From an uncultured Christensenella sp. (GTDB lineage: Bacteria > Bacillota > Clostridia > Christensenellales > Borkfalkiaceae): a stretch of DNA of 19,349 nt. Location: NCBI GenBank assembly GCA_910586035.1, contig CAJUHT010000026.1, positions 1-19,349 on the forward strand. Reading direction: 5' to 3'. The position numbers were made by a program, and so were the translations under genes. Shown one piece after another: positions 6,827 to 13,438 of this stretch; position 1 is the first letter of the stretch; every line of letters starts with the position of its first letter. Under the pieces are notes generated by a model. That model ran no database searches. It saw only the letters and a program-made list of their open reading frames with translations, and had not been told where the DNA came from.

Positions 6827-6853
6827 TTGCAAAAAATTTGAGAGGTGAGAAAT

Positions 6854-8053
6854 ATGGAATTGGAAAAGGCAACCGAGCCGCAACTTTTGGGCGGCTTATA
6901 CACACTTCGCGGCGGACTTTCGGCGCTTTCGGTAAAATACGCTCAGGTAAAGAACTTCGATTCAATTTATTACCAGCGTCTGCATTCGCTTGCCGATACG
7001 GCGGGAGGGGCGAGAGGTAAAGCCCCCGACGGCACGGTTGAATTCACATATTGGCTTCAAAACGGCGGCTTTGAAAAAGAGTTGATAAATAGATACAATT
7101 CAATTGAAAAGTATGACAGAAAAGAAGAAATTTCAAAATGTGAAAGGCAACTAAGTATTGCTAAATCAGACGCTAAAAAGCATTATACAGTAGCCTTTTT
7201 AATGTTTCTGTTAAGTTCAGCCGTTATTTCATTGCTTTTATTTCTCATTTTTGGGGTAAAAATTTTTTCAGACGTAATGCAAAAAGGGAAATTAGCTATA
7301 ATATTGAATGTTGCTCTTCTAATTCTCGTAGCCGGTTTTCCCGTAATAGCTCCAATAGTTGCTTGCATAAGCAATTTGAGCACTGGTTCGCACGATAAAG
7401 CCTGTATAAAAAAAGAACAGAAAAATTTAAAGGAATTAAAAAAATTAGATGCCGAGGAAGATAAAAGAGTGCAAGCGGCAAAAAGCGCCGCCAAGGCAAA
7501 CATAGATAAGCTTCCGCATATAAGGGAATGGGCTCAGCGCATTTTAGAAGAGCGCAACGGCTTAATTCTTCCGCTCATAAAATACTGCAACCAATACTAT
7601 GCGGCTCTGTACGGCGAATATAAAAACTTTTTGGACGAAAGGGATTGGAAAAACCTCGACCTCGTAATATATGAAATAGAAACGCGGCGCGCCGACAGCA
7701 TTAAAGAAGCGCTTCAACTTACCGACCGCGAATTGCAGACCGACCGCATTGTAAAAACGCTTGGCGAGGCGACAAAAGCCATATGCTATACAATATCGCG
7801 CGGATTTTTCGAACTGCAAAACACCGTTAAAGTCTGTTGCGATAAAATTTTCGATAAGTTGGACGACATTTCTTACTGTTTGGAAAATATTTCCAAACAA
7901 ATGACGGTACAAAGTATGCAACTTGCCGGCATAAGCGGTCAGCTTGCCAACCTTACCGACGCTGTAAACGTAGGCAATTGCCTGCAAGCCAAAGCAAACG
8001 TAACAAGCGCACAGCTTTGTAACGACGTACACGCGCTTAGAAATTACAGCTAA
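6854..8053 (+). CDS. two-helix membrane protein of unknown function
   Basis: I do not recognise a named family with known function. The 399-residue protein starts at ATG 6854 with AGAGGTGAG just upstream; an in-frame GTG at 6845 overlaps that site and is less likely. Residues 1-75 are a soluble head with GGLYTLRGGLSALSVKY. Charged helices, probably coiled coil, follow to 110. Two membrane helices lie at about 112-134 and 146-173. A second charged helical stretch occupies 183-235. The C-terminal part contains DWKNLDLVIYEIETRRADSI (264-283) and a long helical tail with IxxQLxxL-type repeats. The DWxNLDxVIYxxETxRADSxKEAL pattern recalls clostridial hypothetical proteins I have seen, without assigned function. 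It is preceded by the structured leader and switchable terminator, so its expression may be attenuated. Confidence 0.8.
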   Translation: MELEKATEPQLLGGLYTLRGGLSALSVKYAQVKNFDSIYYQRLHSLADTAGGARGKAPDGTVEFTYWLQNGGFEKELINRYNSIEKYDRKEEISKCERQLSIAKSDAKKHYTVAFLMFLLSSAVISLLLFLIFGVKIFSDVMQKGKLAIILNVALLILVAGFPVIAPIVACISNLSTGSHDKACIKKEQKNLKELKKLDAEEDKRVQAAKSAAKANIDKLPHIREWAQRILEERNGLILPLIKYCNQYYAALYGEYKNFLDERDWKNLDLVIYEIETRRADSIKEALQLTDRELQTDRIVKTLGEATKAICYTISRGFFELQNTVKVCCDKIFDKLDDISYCLENISKQMTVQSMQLAGISGQLANLTDAVNVGNCLQAKANVTSAQLCNDVHALRNYS

Positions 8054-8061
8054 AACTAATT

Positions 8062-8097
8062 AAAAACGGGTTGCGCCGTAGGGAGCAACCCGTTTTT
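8062..8097. terminator. bidirectional terminator between convergent genes
   Basis: The 13-bp perfect stem AAAAACGGGTTGC/GCAACCCGTTTTT (8062-8074 with 8085-8097) has A and T flanks serving both the plus-strand gene ending at 8053 and ypeB ending at 8123. Confidence 0.9.
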
Positions 8098-8122
8098 AAT
8101 ATTTTAATCGGTTATAACCTAA

Positions 8123-10072
8123 TTACATTAAAGCTCTTCCCTGAGCCGTGCCTATTACGGTTAAAACTTCTATTTCTTCGCCCGTAGCCGCGTCAACGTA
8201 AACGTAGTAGTCGTTTCCGTCAAGCGTGCCTACAAACTCGTAGCAGAGCACTTCTTCGCCGTCGAAGGGTATTACCGCCGTGCGCGTGCCGCTAACTTCG
8301 ATATTGCCGTTGATGCTTGCCCGCGCCTGTTCCTTGCTTACAGAGGGCTTGGAGAGCTGTCTTTCGCCGTGATTCAAAACGTAGCTTAACGCTTCAACGC
8401 CCGTAACTATTCCGCGCTCTTCGCATACCTTAACCTTTATAAGGTCGGGGTAGAGTATCGCGCCGCCCTGAACGGGTGCAAAATTGAGGTTGCAGGTAGT
8501 GCCGTTTTCACTCGTCCACACGGGCTTAACGCCCTCGTAACCGATGGAGGAGAGGAAGTCCTCGGCGATGTCTATGCACCTTTCAACCGAAAAGTTGTTG
8601 CTGTTGCAGTCCTTGTAGCTGTCAAACGCCACAACCTTGCCGCCCAGCTTGGAAAGCTGTACAAACATTTCTCCGTCGGGAGTGGTAAGGCTTACGTTGT
8701 AGAGGGTAAGCGCGGCTCCCGTAGCTTCGCCCGTGCACTTTGCGTCGGAAACCTTGTAGTCGGCAAAATACTGTCTTGCAAGCTTTTCAGCCGTCTGCGC
8801 CGTTATTTCCTTTTGCCCTTCCAAAGCGCGGGGGTTGGTCTTTTTAATACTGTCGGAAAAAGGACCGTCCTGTATGCCCTTGGGCGCTTCGAAAGTGTTG
8901 TTCTGAATGGTGGAGAAGCCTTCACCGAGGACGCTGGACTTGCCGCGCATTGCCGCAAGCAAATCTTTGCCGTCGCAGGTGGAAACAAGTCTGTTCAATT
9001 CCTGCTTGATTTTGGCGTTGGTTTCGTACATATAATTGAGCGACTTAATCTGTGAAGAGGTCAGCTCGCCGCCGTTGGCAACGGTGTACAGCATCTGCTT
9101 GGCGCTGTCGTTCATCTTGTTGATAAACGAAGCGAACTGCTCGCTCATCTGCATATCAACGGGGAATCTTTCCAAAATTGTTTCAGCCGTCTGGCTCTCT
9201 ATTGCAATGTCGGATAAAACGCGCACTCTGTCCTTGGAAGAGGAGGACGCCTTGGCTCTCGAAAGGTCTGCGTCAAGGTTATCTACTACCGAATTAAGCT
9301 CGTAGAGCGATTGGGTATAACCCGTTGCCATTTCCGCCTGCATATCGTCCATAGTCAGCCAACCGAAGGTAAGAACGGTGCCGAGGGCAAGGGTGGTTAC
9401 GCCAAGAGATATAACCGCCGCAAGCCAGCCGCCGAAGCCCGGCGTGCGCCTGCTGTCCCTGTCCTTTCTGGCGGCGCGTCTTTCGGCGCGCACCTTTAAG
9501 GCGTGTTCTCTCTTCGCCTTCTTTTCTGCAAGATAAGCCTTGTGCTTGGCGGCTCTCGCCTGTTGTTTAGCCTTTCTTTCCTCGGCGATTCTCTCGCGGC
9601 GCGCCTGCTTGTTTTCGCTTTTAAGCATATCCCTGCGCTCTTTGCGCGCCTCTCTTCTGGCTTCGCGCCTGTCCTTCAACGCGGCTATTCTTTCCTGCCT
9701 TGCTTCCTTGTGGGCAAGTTTTCTTTCAAGGCGCGCCTGCTTTCTTTCGGCGGCAACCTTAGCCCTTTGAGCGCGCTTTTCCTTGCGCTGTTCGGCTTTT
9801 AAAGCCCTCTTTTCGCTCATAACGCGCGTTCTCTTTTTCTTTGCGGGTTTAACCTTTTTCGATTTAACCGCGCCAGCGCCCTTTTTAGGCGCTCTCTTTT
9901 CCGTTTTTACGGTCTTTTCCGTCTTTACTTCTTCATTCTGCGCCTTTACGGTCTTAGCCTTGGCGCACTTTCCTTCACCCGACTTTTTTCTGTTGCAAGT
10001 CGTCTTTTTGTTGGCAAGGGCAAGCTTTTCGGCTTTTTCCGCTCCGCTTGAAAGGTTCTTTTTCTCAGCCAT
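8123..10072 (-). CDS. ypeB: germination protein YpeB with long basic N-terminal extension
   Basis: YpeB is needed for correct assembly of the cortex-lytic enzyme SleB in the spore. Residues 240-649 match YpeB: a helical region starting QSLYELNSVVDNLDADLSRA, then tandem PepSY-like repeats (EKLARQYFADYKV, ERCIDIAEDFLSSIGYEG, KEQARASING) and a final YYVYVDAATGEEIEVL. A single membrane helix is at about 215-238. Ahead of it lies an unusual cytosolic extension of about 210 residues, almost entirely Lys, Arg, Ala and Glu. It is probably a long charged helix or a nucleic-acid-binding tail; ordinary YpeB is about 450 residues and begins near the membrane helix. AGGAGG six bases before ATG 10072 supports the full-length start. 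The gene lies 11 nt after sleB, the usual sleB-ypeB operon. The C-terminal end at 8123 is complete. Confidence 0.9.
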   Translation of the reverse strand: MAEKKNLSSGAEKAEKLALANKKTTCNRKKSGEGKCAKAKTVKAQNEEVKTEKTVKTEKRAPKKGAGAVKSKKVKPAKKKRTRVMSEKRALKAEQRKEKRAQRAKVAAERKQARLERKLAHKEARQERIAALKDRREARREARKERRDMLKSENKQARRERIAEERKAKQQARAAKHKAYLAEKKAKREHALKVRAERRAARKDRDSRRTPGFGGWLAAVISLGVTTLALGTVLTFGWLTMDDMQAEMATGYTQSLYELNSVVDNLDADLSRAKASSSSKDRVRVLSDIAIESQTAETILERFPVDMQMSEQFASFINKMNDSAKQMLYTVANGGELTSSQIKSLNYMYETNAKIKQELNRLVSTCDGKDLLAAMRGKSSVLGEGFSTIQNNTFEAPKGIQDGPFSDSIKKTNPRALEGQKEITAQTAEKLARQYFADYKVSDAKCTGEATGAALTLYNVSLTTPDGEMFVQLSKLGGKVVAFDSYKDCNSNNFSVERCIDIAEDFLSSIGYEGVKPVWTSENGTTCNLNFAPVQGGAILYPDLIKVKVCEERGIVTGVEALSYVLNHGERQLSKPSVSKEQARASINGNIEVSGTRTAVIPFDGEEVLCYEFVGTLDGNDYYVYVDAATGEEIEVLTVIGTAQGRALM

Positions 10073-10083
10073 TTTCTACCTCC

Positions 10084-10815
10084 TTATATAGCAAAGACGT
10101 GCTTACCTATCGTGGTAACAGTCTTTCTGCCGAAAATCCAAGAGCTGGTTGCAACCGCGGGGTTGTAGTAGTAAAGGCAACCGTAGGTAGGGTCCCAGCC
10201 GTTGAGCGCGTCGCTTGCCGCGTTCATTGCCGTCTTGTTGGGTTCAAGGTTGATTTGCCCGTCGGACACGGCGGTAAACGCGCCCTTCTGATAAATGACG
10301 CCCGCAATGGTGTTGGGGAAGGCAGATGACGCAACGCGGTTTAAAATTACCGCGCCGACCGCAACCTGACCCGTATAGCTCTCTCCGCGCGCTTCCGCAT
10401 AGATACATTTAGCCAAAAGGTATAAATCGGAATTGGTGTAAGATGAGTTGTTAGAAGAGTTACCGTTCAAAACGTTGTAACTGTCGTTCATCCCCAGCGC
10501 GGCATAGGTAGATTTGCCGGCAATACCGTCGGGAGTAAGCCCGTTTTTGCGTTGAAACTTTTTAACCGCCTCAACTGTGCCCTTTCCGTAAACGCCGTCT
10601 ATCGCGCCGTTGTAGTAACCCCATTCCTTCAAGCGGCGCTGTACTTCCTTAACCTCGCCGCCCTTCGAGCCCTGCCTCAAAACCGCCGTCTGAACGCAGG
10701 GTGTCAAGGATGCGCCGTTACTCGCCGCCGCTCCCGTCGTTCCGATTACGGCGCCTGCCCCGGCCGCAGTTGCGATGATGGCGGCAGCTATGCCCGTAAT
10801 AAGTGCTTTTTTCAT
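10084..10815 (-). CDS. sleB: spore cortex-lytic enzyme SleB
   Basis: SleB is a lytic transglycosylase that cuts muramic-delta-lactam-containing cortex peptidoglycan during germination. The 243-residue protein starts with a signal peptide (residues 1-32, MKKALITGIAAAIIATAAG core). A PG_binding_1 domain follows at about 45-108 (LRQGSKGGEVKEVQRRL, DGIAGKSTYAAL), then an Asn/Ser-rich linker. The Hydrolase_2 catalytic domain occupies about 130-243. The AEARGE motif (140-145) contains the catalytic glutamate, here Glu141, followed by VAVGAVILNRV. AAGGAGG lies just before the ATG. ypeB follows 11 nt downstream, so the two are translated together. A sigma-G-type promoter lies about 65 nt upstream, fitting late forespore expression. 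Confidence 0.95.
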   Translation of the reverse strand: MKKALITGIAAAIIATAAGAGAVIGTTGAAASNGASLTPCVQTAVLRQGSKGGEVKEVQRRLKEWGYYNGAIDGVYGKGTVEAVKKFQRKNGLTPDGIAGKSTYAALGMNDSYNVLNGNSSNNSSYTNSDLYLLAKCIYAEARGESYTGQVAVGAVILNRVASSAFPNTIAGVIYQKGAFTAVSDGQINLEPNKTAMNAASDALNGWDPTYGCLYYYNPAVATSSWIFGRKTVTTIGKHVFAI

Positions 10816-10881
10816 TTTTCCTCCTTGCCCCCGCCTGCGAGAGCGAATTTATTTTATATGTGTAGCGTTTTCGCTTAAAAG

Positions 10882-10910
10882 TATTATGTATAAGAAATTA
10901 AATAGTATGC
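10882..10910 (-). promoter_or_regulatory. sigma-G-like promoter of sleB-ypeB
   Basis: On the minus strand GCATA (10910-10906) and CATAATA (10888-10882) are 17 nt apart. They fit the Bacillus sigma-G consensus GHATR - 16 to 18 nt - CATNHTA at every position. The -10 lies about 65 nt before the sleB start. In B. subtilis sleB is sigma-G dependent. The rest of the spacer (10911-11097) holds a TTGTAATG/CATTACAA inverted repeat (10933-10968) and no credible gene. Confidence 0.55.
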
Positions 10911-11097
10911 AAAAAAGTTTTTATTAAAAGGGTTGTAATGGACTTTATTCAATAATATAACATTACAAAGCAATATATCGCGTAATATATCAAGCAAGCA
11001 GGGGAACGATAACGGAACAATCAAAATAAATCGTTTTAAGCGAACAGTTAACGAAAGACGTTTTTTTATCAGAACCCAACTCAAATAATTAAAATAA

Positions 11098-11126
11098 AAG
11101 GATTGGCAGTTTTATTGTCAATCCTT
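11098..11126 (-). terminator. intrinsic terminator of spoIIR
   Basis: The stem AAGGATTG.CA/TG.CAATCCTT (11098-11108 with 11116-11126, one G-T pair) is followed on the minus strand by TTTATTTTAAT. It begins 5 bases after the spoIIR stop. Confidence 0.8.
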
Positions 11127-11131
11127 AATTT

Positions 11132-11662
11132 TTATCTATTTAAAAATTTATTTATTATATCGAATATAACCGAGCGGTATTCAACGTCGGCGCTTGCCGA
11201 AGTGAAGCAGAGGGGAGGGTATATCACGCACCACCAATTGTCGCCCACGCCTTCGCCGAGCTCTATAATCAGCGCGTCGTAAACGCCCTCTTCCAAAGTA
11301 AGCTCTCCGTATACCCTTGTAGGGAATTTTTCTTGGCGGATTTCCGCCCTCGCCCCGTAACCGTAGCCGCGTTGTTCAAGGGCGCGTACGCAAACTTCTT
11401 CTATTTCGGGAATGAGTCCGCGCATAACCTCTATCGCCGCCTCTTTCGTAACGCACTCCTTTACGTAAGGGGTAATAAATTTTACGGCTTCGTCCTTTAC
11501 TTCGTACTTGACCCTCTGGTCGTCCGCGCCGTTGGAATTTGCACGCACGTGAATGCGCAGATAATCGTTGTAAACCTCGTTTTCTCCGCCGCGGAAACCT
11601 ACGAATAATACCGTTGCAATTATTATGACTAATACCGAAAATGCTATGCAAAATTTTTTCAT
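11132..11662 (-). CDS. spoIIR: stage II sporulation protein R (SpoIIR)
   Basis: SpoIIR is made in the forespore and secreted into the intermembrane space, where it triggers SpoIIGA to process pro-sigma-E in the mother cell. The 176-residue protein has an N-terminal signal anchor (residues about 4-24, hydrophobic). It then has the family signature LRIHVRANSNGADDQRVKYE and, in the C-terminal half, FPTRVYGELTLEEGVYDAL and NWWCVIYPPLCF. The length fits a short SpoIIR. GGAGTG precedes the ATG. A sigma-F-like promoter with the same boxes as the yyaC promoter lies upstream, agreeing with the known sigma-F control of this gene. It is transcribed alone: a terminator lies on each side. Confidence 0.94.
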   Translation of the reverse strand: MKKFCIAFSVLVIIIATVLFVGFRGGENEVYNDYLRIHVRANSNGADDQRVKYEVKDEAVKFITPYVKECVTKEAAIEVMRGLIPEIEEVCVRALEQRGYGYGARAEIRQEKFPTRVYGELTLEEGVYDALIIELGEGVGDNWWCVIYPPLCFTSASADVEYRSVIFDIINKFLNR

Positions 11663-11707
11663 TGACGTTTCACTCCGTTTTTATTATTATTTGATTGCTT
11701 GCCTCTC

Positions 11708-11737
11708 GGTTATTGACGGCTGTGAAATAATTTATAC
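11708..11737 (-). promoter_or_regulatory. sigma-F-like forespore promoter of spoIIR
   Basis: On the minus strand GTATA (11737-11733), 15 nt, then GTCAATAACC (11717-11708). The boxes and spacing are the same as upstream of yyaC. SpoIIR genes are classic sigma-F targets, which anchors the interpretation. The 5' leader would be about 40 nt. Confidence 0.6.
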
Positions 11738-11765
11738 GCTTATCCAAAATTTTCTTTACAAAATA

Positions 11766-11790
11766 AAAAAGAGGCTTGCGCCTCTCATTT
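11766..11790. terminator. terminator of the rsmG operon
   Basis: AGAGGC/GCCTCT (11770-11775 with 11780-11785) around a TTGC loop has T runs on both sides: TTTTTTATTT on the minus strand and CATTTTTTTC on the plus strand. It lies about 40 bases after the YpsA-like gene. Confidence 0.8.
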
Positions 11791-11826
11791 TTTTCTTATA
11801 AATATGTATTTCTCAGTTTATTACGG

Positions 11827-12285
11827 TTAAATTACGCAGACCTTTACGTTTTTCGAAAGGGCGTAGTTTACCGTATAATACGCCCCGCCCGAATTCTTTC
11901 TCCGGTAAGCTACCAAAAGACTGCAATTATCTACGAGATACCTGTCGCGCTTCTGCATACAGCCTTTGTAAAAGTTTTGGCTTACGTAAACTCTTTCGTC
12001 GCACTGTTCCAAAATACTTGCGTATTCCAGCTTTTCGCTTGCGTTGTAATACCTGTCCTGTTCAGGGCAGGGTATGCAGGCTATAAGTTTTAGTGAGGGG
12101 TTGGTTTTCTTCAACTGCAAAATCACTTTGGCGGCAAGCAAATCGAATCCGCGCGCCATACCGTTCAAAAAGGCGTCGTACCCGTCGTCTATAAACCCCT
12201 GCATAACCTGCGTAAAAAAATTTATATCTATCTCTTCCGTAATATCCCTGTGCCCCGTAAAGGCGCAGGTCGTCTGTTTAGACAT
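11827..12285 (-). CDS. YpsA-like SLOG-domain protein (DUF1273)
   Basis: This 152-residue protein belongs to the SLOG superfamily YpsA/DUF1273 group of Rossmann-like proteins thought to bind nucleotide-type ligands. The marker FTGHRD follows the first strand near residue 10. GMARGFDLLAA is the family's conserved Gly-rich turn, then LIACIPCPEQDRYY, and the C-terminal half ends with RRKNSGGAYYTVNYAL, as expected. In Bacillus YpsA has been linked to cell division and oxidative stress, but the function in this organism is unknown. The ATG at 12285 lies 2 nt after the rsmG stop. An in-frame TTG at 12291 overlaps that stop codon, so either start implies translational coupling to rsmG. No strong ribosome binding site is visible. 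Confidence 0.85.
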   Translation of the reverse strand: MSKQTTCAFTGHRDITEEIDINFFTQVMQGFIDDGYDAFLNGMARGFDLLAAKVILQLKKTNPSLKLIACIPCPEQDRYYNASEKLEYASILEQCDERVYVSQNFYKGCMQKRDRYLVDNCSLLVAYRRKNSGGAYYTVNYALSKNVKVCVI

Positions 12286-12287
12286 AC

Positions 12288-12971
12288 TCAAACAATCGGG
12301 CTTTTTCTCTCTTTTCCCTGCCCCCTCGGGTACTTTACCGGCGTGTGCGCCGTCTTTTTTATTACTACAAGCGTTCTCTTTTCGCCGTCTGGCAAAAGGT
12401 AGCTTTCAACTTTTTCAATCTCCCCGCCCAAAACTTTAACAGCTTTTAACGCCTCTTCAATCTCTTCGCCGCAATCGCCCTTATAGGCTATAAATCTTCC
12501 GCCTACTTTTACCAAGGGGAGGCAGTATTCCGAAAGGGTATTCAACCTCGCCACCGCCCTCGCAACGGCAACGTCGAATTTTTCGCGGTAATTTTTGTCC
12601 TTTCCCGCGTCCTCGGCTCGCGCGTTAAGCACTTGTACACAATTTAATTTCAACTTATCTACAACGTCGTTTAAATACGCGCATTTTTTGCCCGTGCTCT
12701 CGATAAGAGTAAACTTTAAATCTTCCCTTAAAATCTTTAAGGGGATGGAGGGGAAGCCCCCGCCCGAACCTATTTCAACAACCTCGGAATTTTCAGGGAA
12801 ATACCCTTCGCCAACGGCGGAATCGCAAAAATGTTTTATATAAATACTCTTTTCGTCGGTTATCGCGGTTAAATTAAACTTATTATTATAATTGAGAAGA
12901 ATATTTTTAAATTCTTCGAACCTCTGTTTATAATCATCCTCAATCTTTTTCAAATAAATATCAGCCGTCAT
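12288..12971 (-). CDS. rsmG: 16S rRNA (guanine-527-N7) methyltransferase RsmG
   Basis: RsmG uses S-adenosylmethionine to methylate N7 of G527 in 16S rRNA; loss causes low-level streptomycin resistance in other bacteria. The 227-residue sequence begins with the helical NYNNKFNLTAITD segment. The SAM-binding motif VVEIGSGGGFPSIPLKI is at about residues 64-80. The VARAVARL motif and C-terminal KYPRGQGKERKSPI are both family signatures. A near-consensus sigma-A promoter lies upstream. rsmG usually sits behind mnmE-mnmG near parAB. Here it stands alone with a YpsA-like gene, diverging from dnaN across the putative oriC. Confidence 0.95.
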   Translation of the reverse strand: MTADIYLKKIEDDYKQRFEEFKNILLNYNNKFNLTAITDEKSIYIKHFCDSAVGEGYFPENSEVVEIGSGGGFPSIPLKILREDLKFTLIESTGKKCAYLNDVVDKLKLNCVQVLNARAEDAGKDKNYREKFDVAVARAVARLNTLSEYCLPLVKVGGRFIAYKGDCGEEIEEALKAVKVLGGEIEKVESYLLPDGEKRTLVVIKKTAHTPVKYPRGQGKERKSPIV

Positions 12972-12980
12972 ATCTTTTTT

Positions 12981-13009
12981 ATTATATCACGGCGCGCAAT
13001 TTTTTTCAA
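12981..13009 (-). promoter_or_regulatory. sigma-A promoter of rsmG
   Basis: On the minus strand TTGAAA (13009-13004), a 17-nt spacer, then TATAAT (12986-12981), a perfect -10. Transcription would start only a few bases before the ATG, leaving a very short leader. This fits the weak ribosome binding site. Confidence 0.7.
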
Positions 13010-13041
13010 GTTTTTTTATTCTTTACAAATTGTATATAAAG

Positions 13042-13358
13042 TTATCGACTACTCAACAATTTACGGTTGATAATTATTTTTTGCGACAAAATGCGTGCAG
13101 AAAATTCATTTACTTACAAAACAAATAAATAATTTATCGACTTATCAACCTTTTATCAACTTAATTGCCGACAAAATTTGTACAAAAGATTGTGCCAATA
13201 AAGTGGGCAAAACGGCGTTATTTTGTTGCTTTTTCCGCCGTTTTTTGTTATTATGTTTAAGGCGGTAAAAACCCTTGTCCGGTTTATCGACAATTCAACC
13301 GCCCTTACTAATAATACTAAGATTGAAAATATATAATTAGCAAATTAAATTATATAAT
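13042..13358. other. oriC: putative chromosomal origin of replication (oriC)
   Basis: This spacer has six DnaA-box-like 9-mers: TTATCGACT (13042, 13134), TTATCAACC (minus 13065; plus 13142), TTATCAACT (13153) and TTATCGACA (13284). After the last box come CCGCCC (13299-13304) and the triplets TTA-CTA-ATA-ATA-CTA (13305-13319). The AT-rich run follows to 13358 and includes TATATAAT. The order box, GC cluster, triplets, AT-rich DNA resembles the DnaA-trio unwinding unit found before dnaN in Bacillus. Genes diverge here. Hand counts give C>G on the plus strand to the left (12541-12600: 11 G, 21 C) and G>C to the right (17041-17100: 19 G, 7 C). dnaA itself is not nearby, which is unusual. Confidence 0.72.
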
Positions 13359-13438
13359 AACGGAGCTTGCGCTCCCCTTTCTAAATTCAATCGCCGTATT
13401 TTTTTGCTTATAAAAATATATAAACGAAGGGATATAAG

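Noticed and set aside
6645..6965. 106-residue minus-strand open frame over the structured RNA
   Set aside because: It spans the leader RNA, terminator and the start of the next gene on the opposite strand, with no ribosome binding site.
9311..10091. Several plus-strand open frames opposite the start of ypeB
   Set aside because: They are antisense shadows of the Lys/Arg/Ala-rich extension, giving Leu/Phe/Ser-rich translations without start signals.
10903..10909. CATACTA on the minus strand as the sigma-G -10 of sleB
   Set aside because: No matching -35 is found at the right distance; the neighbouring GCATA-N17-CATAATA pair fits better.
10884..11084. 66-residue minus-strand open frame upstream of sleB
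   Set aside because: It lies in the AT-rich spacer containing the sigma-G promoter, with no ribosome binding site and no recognisable sequence.
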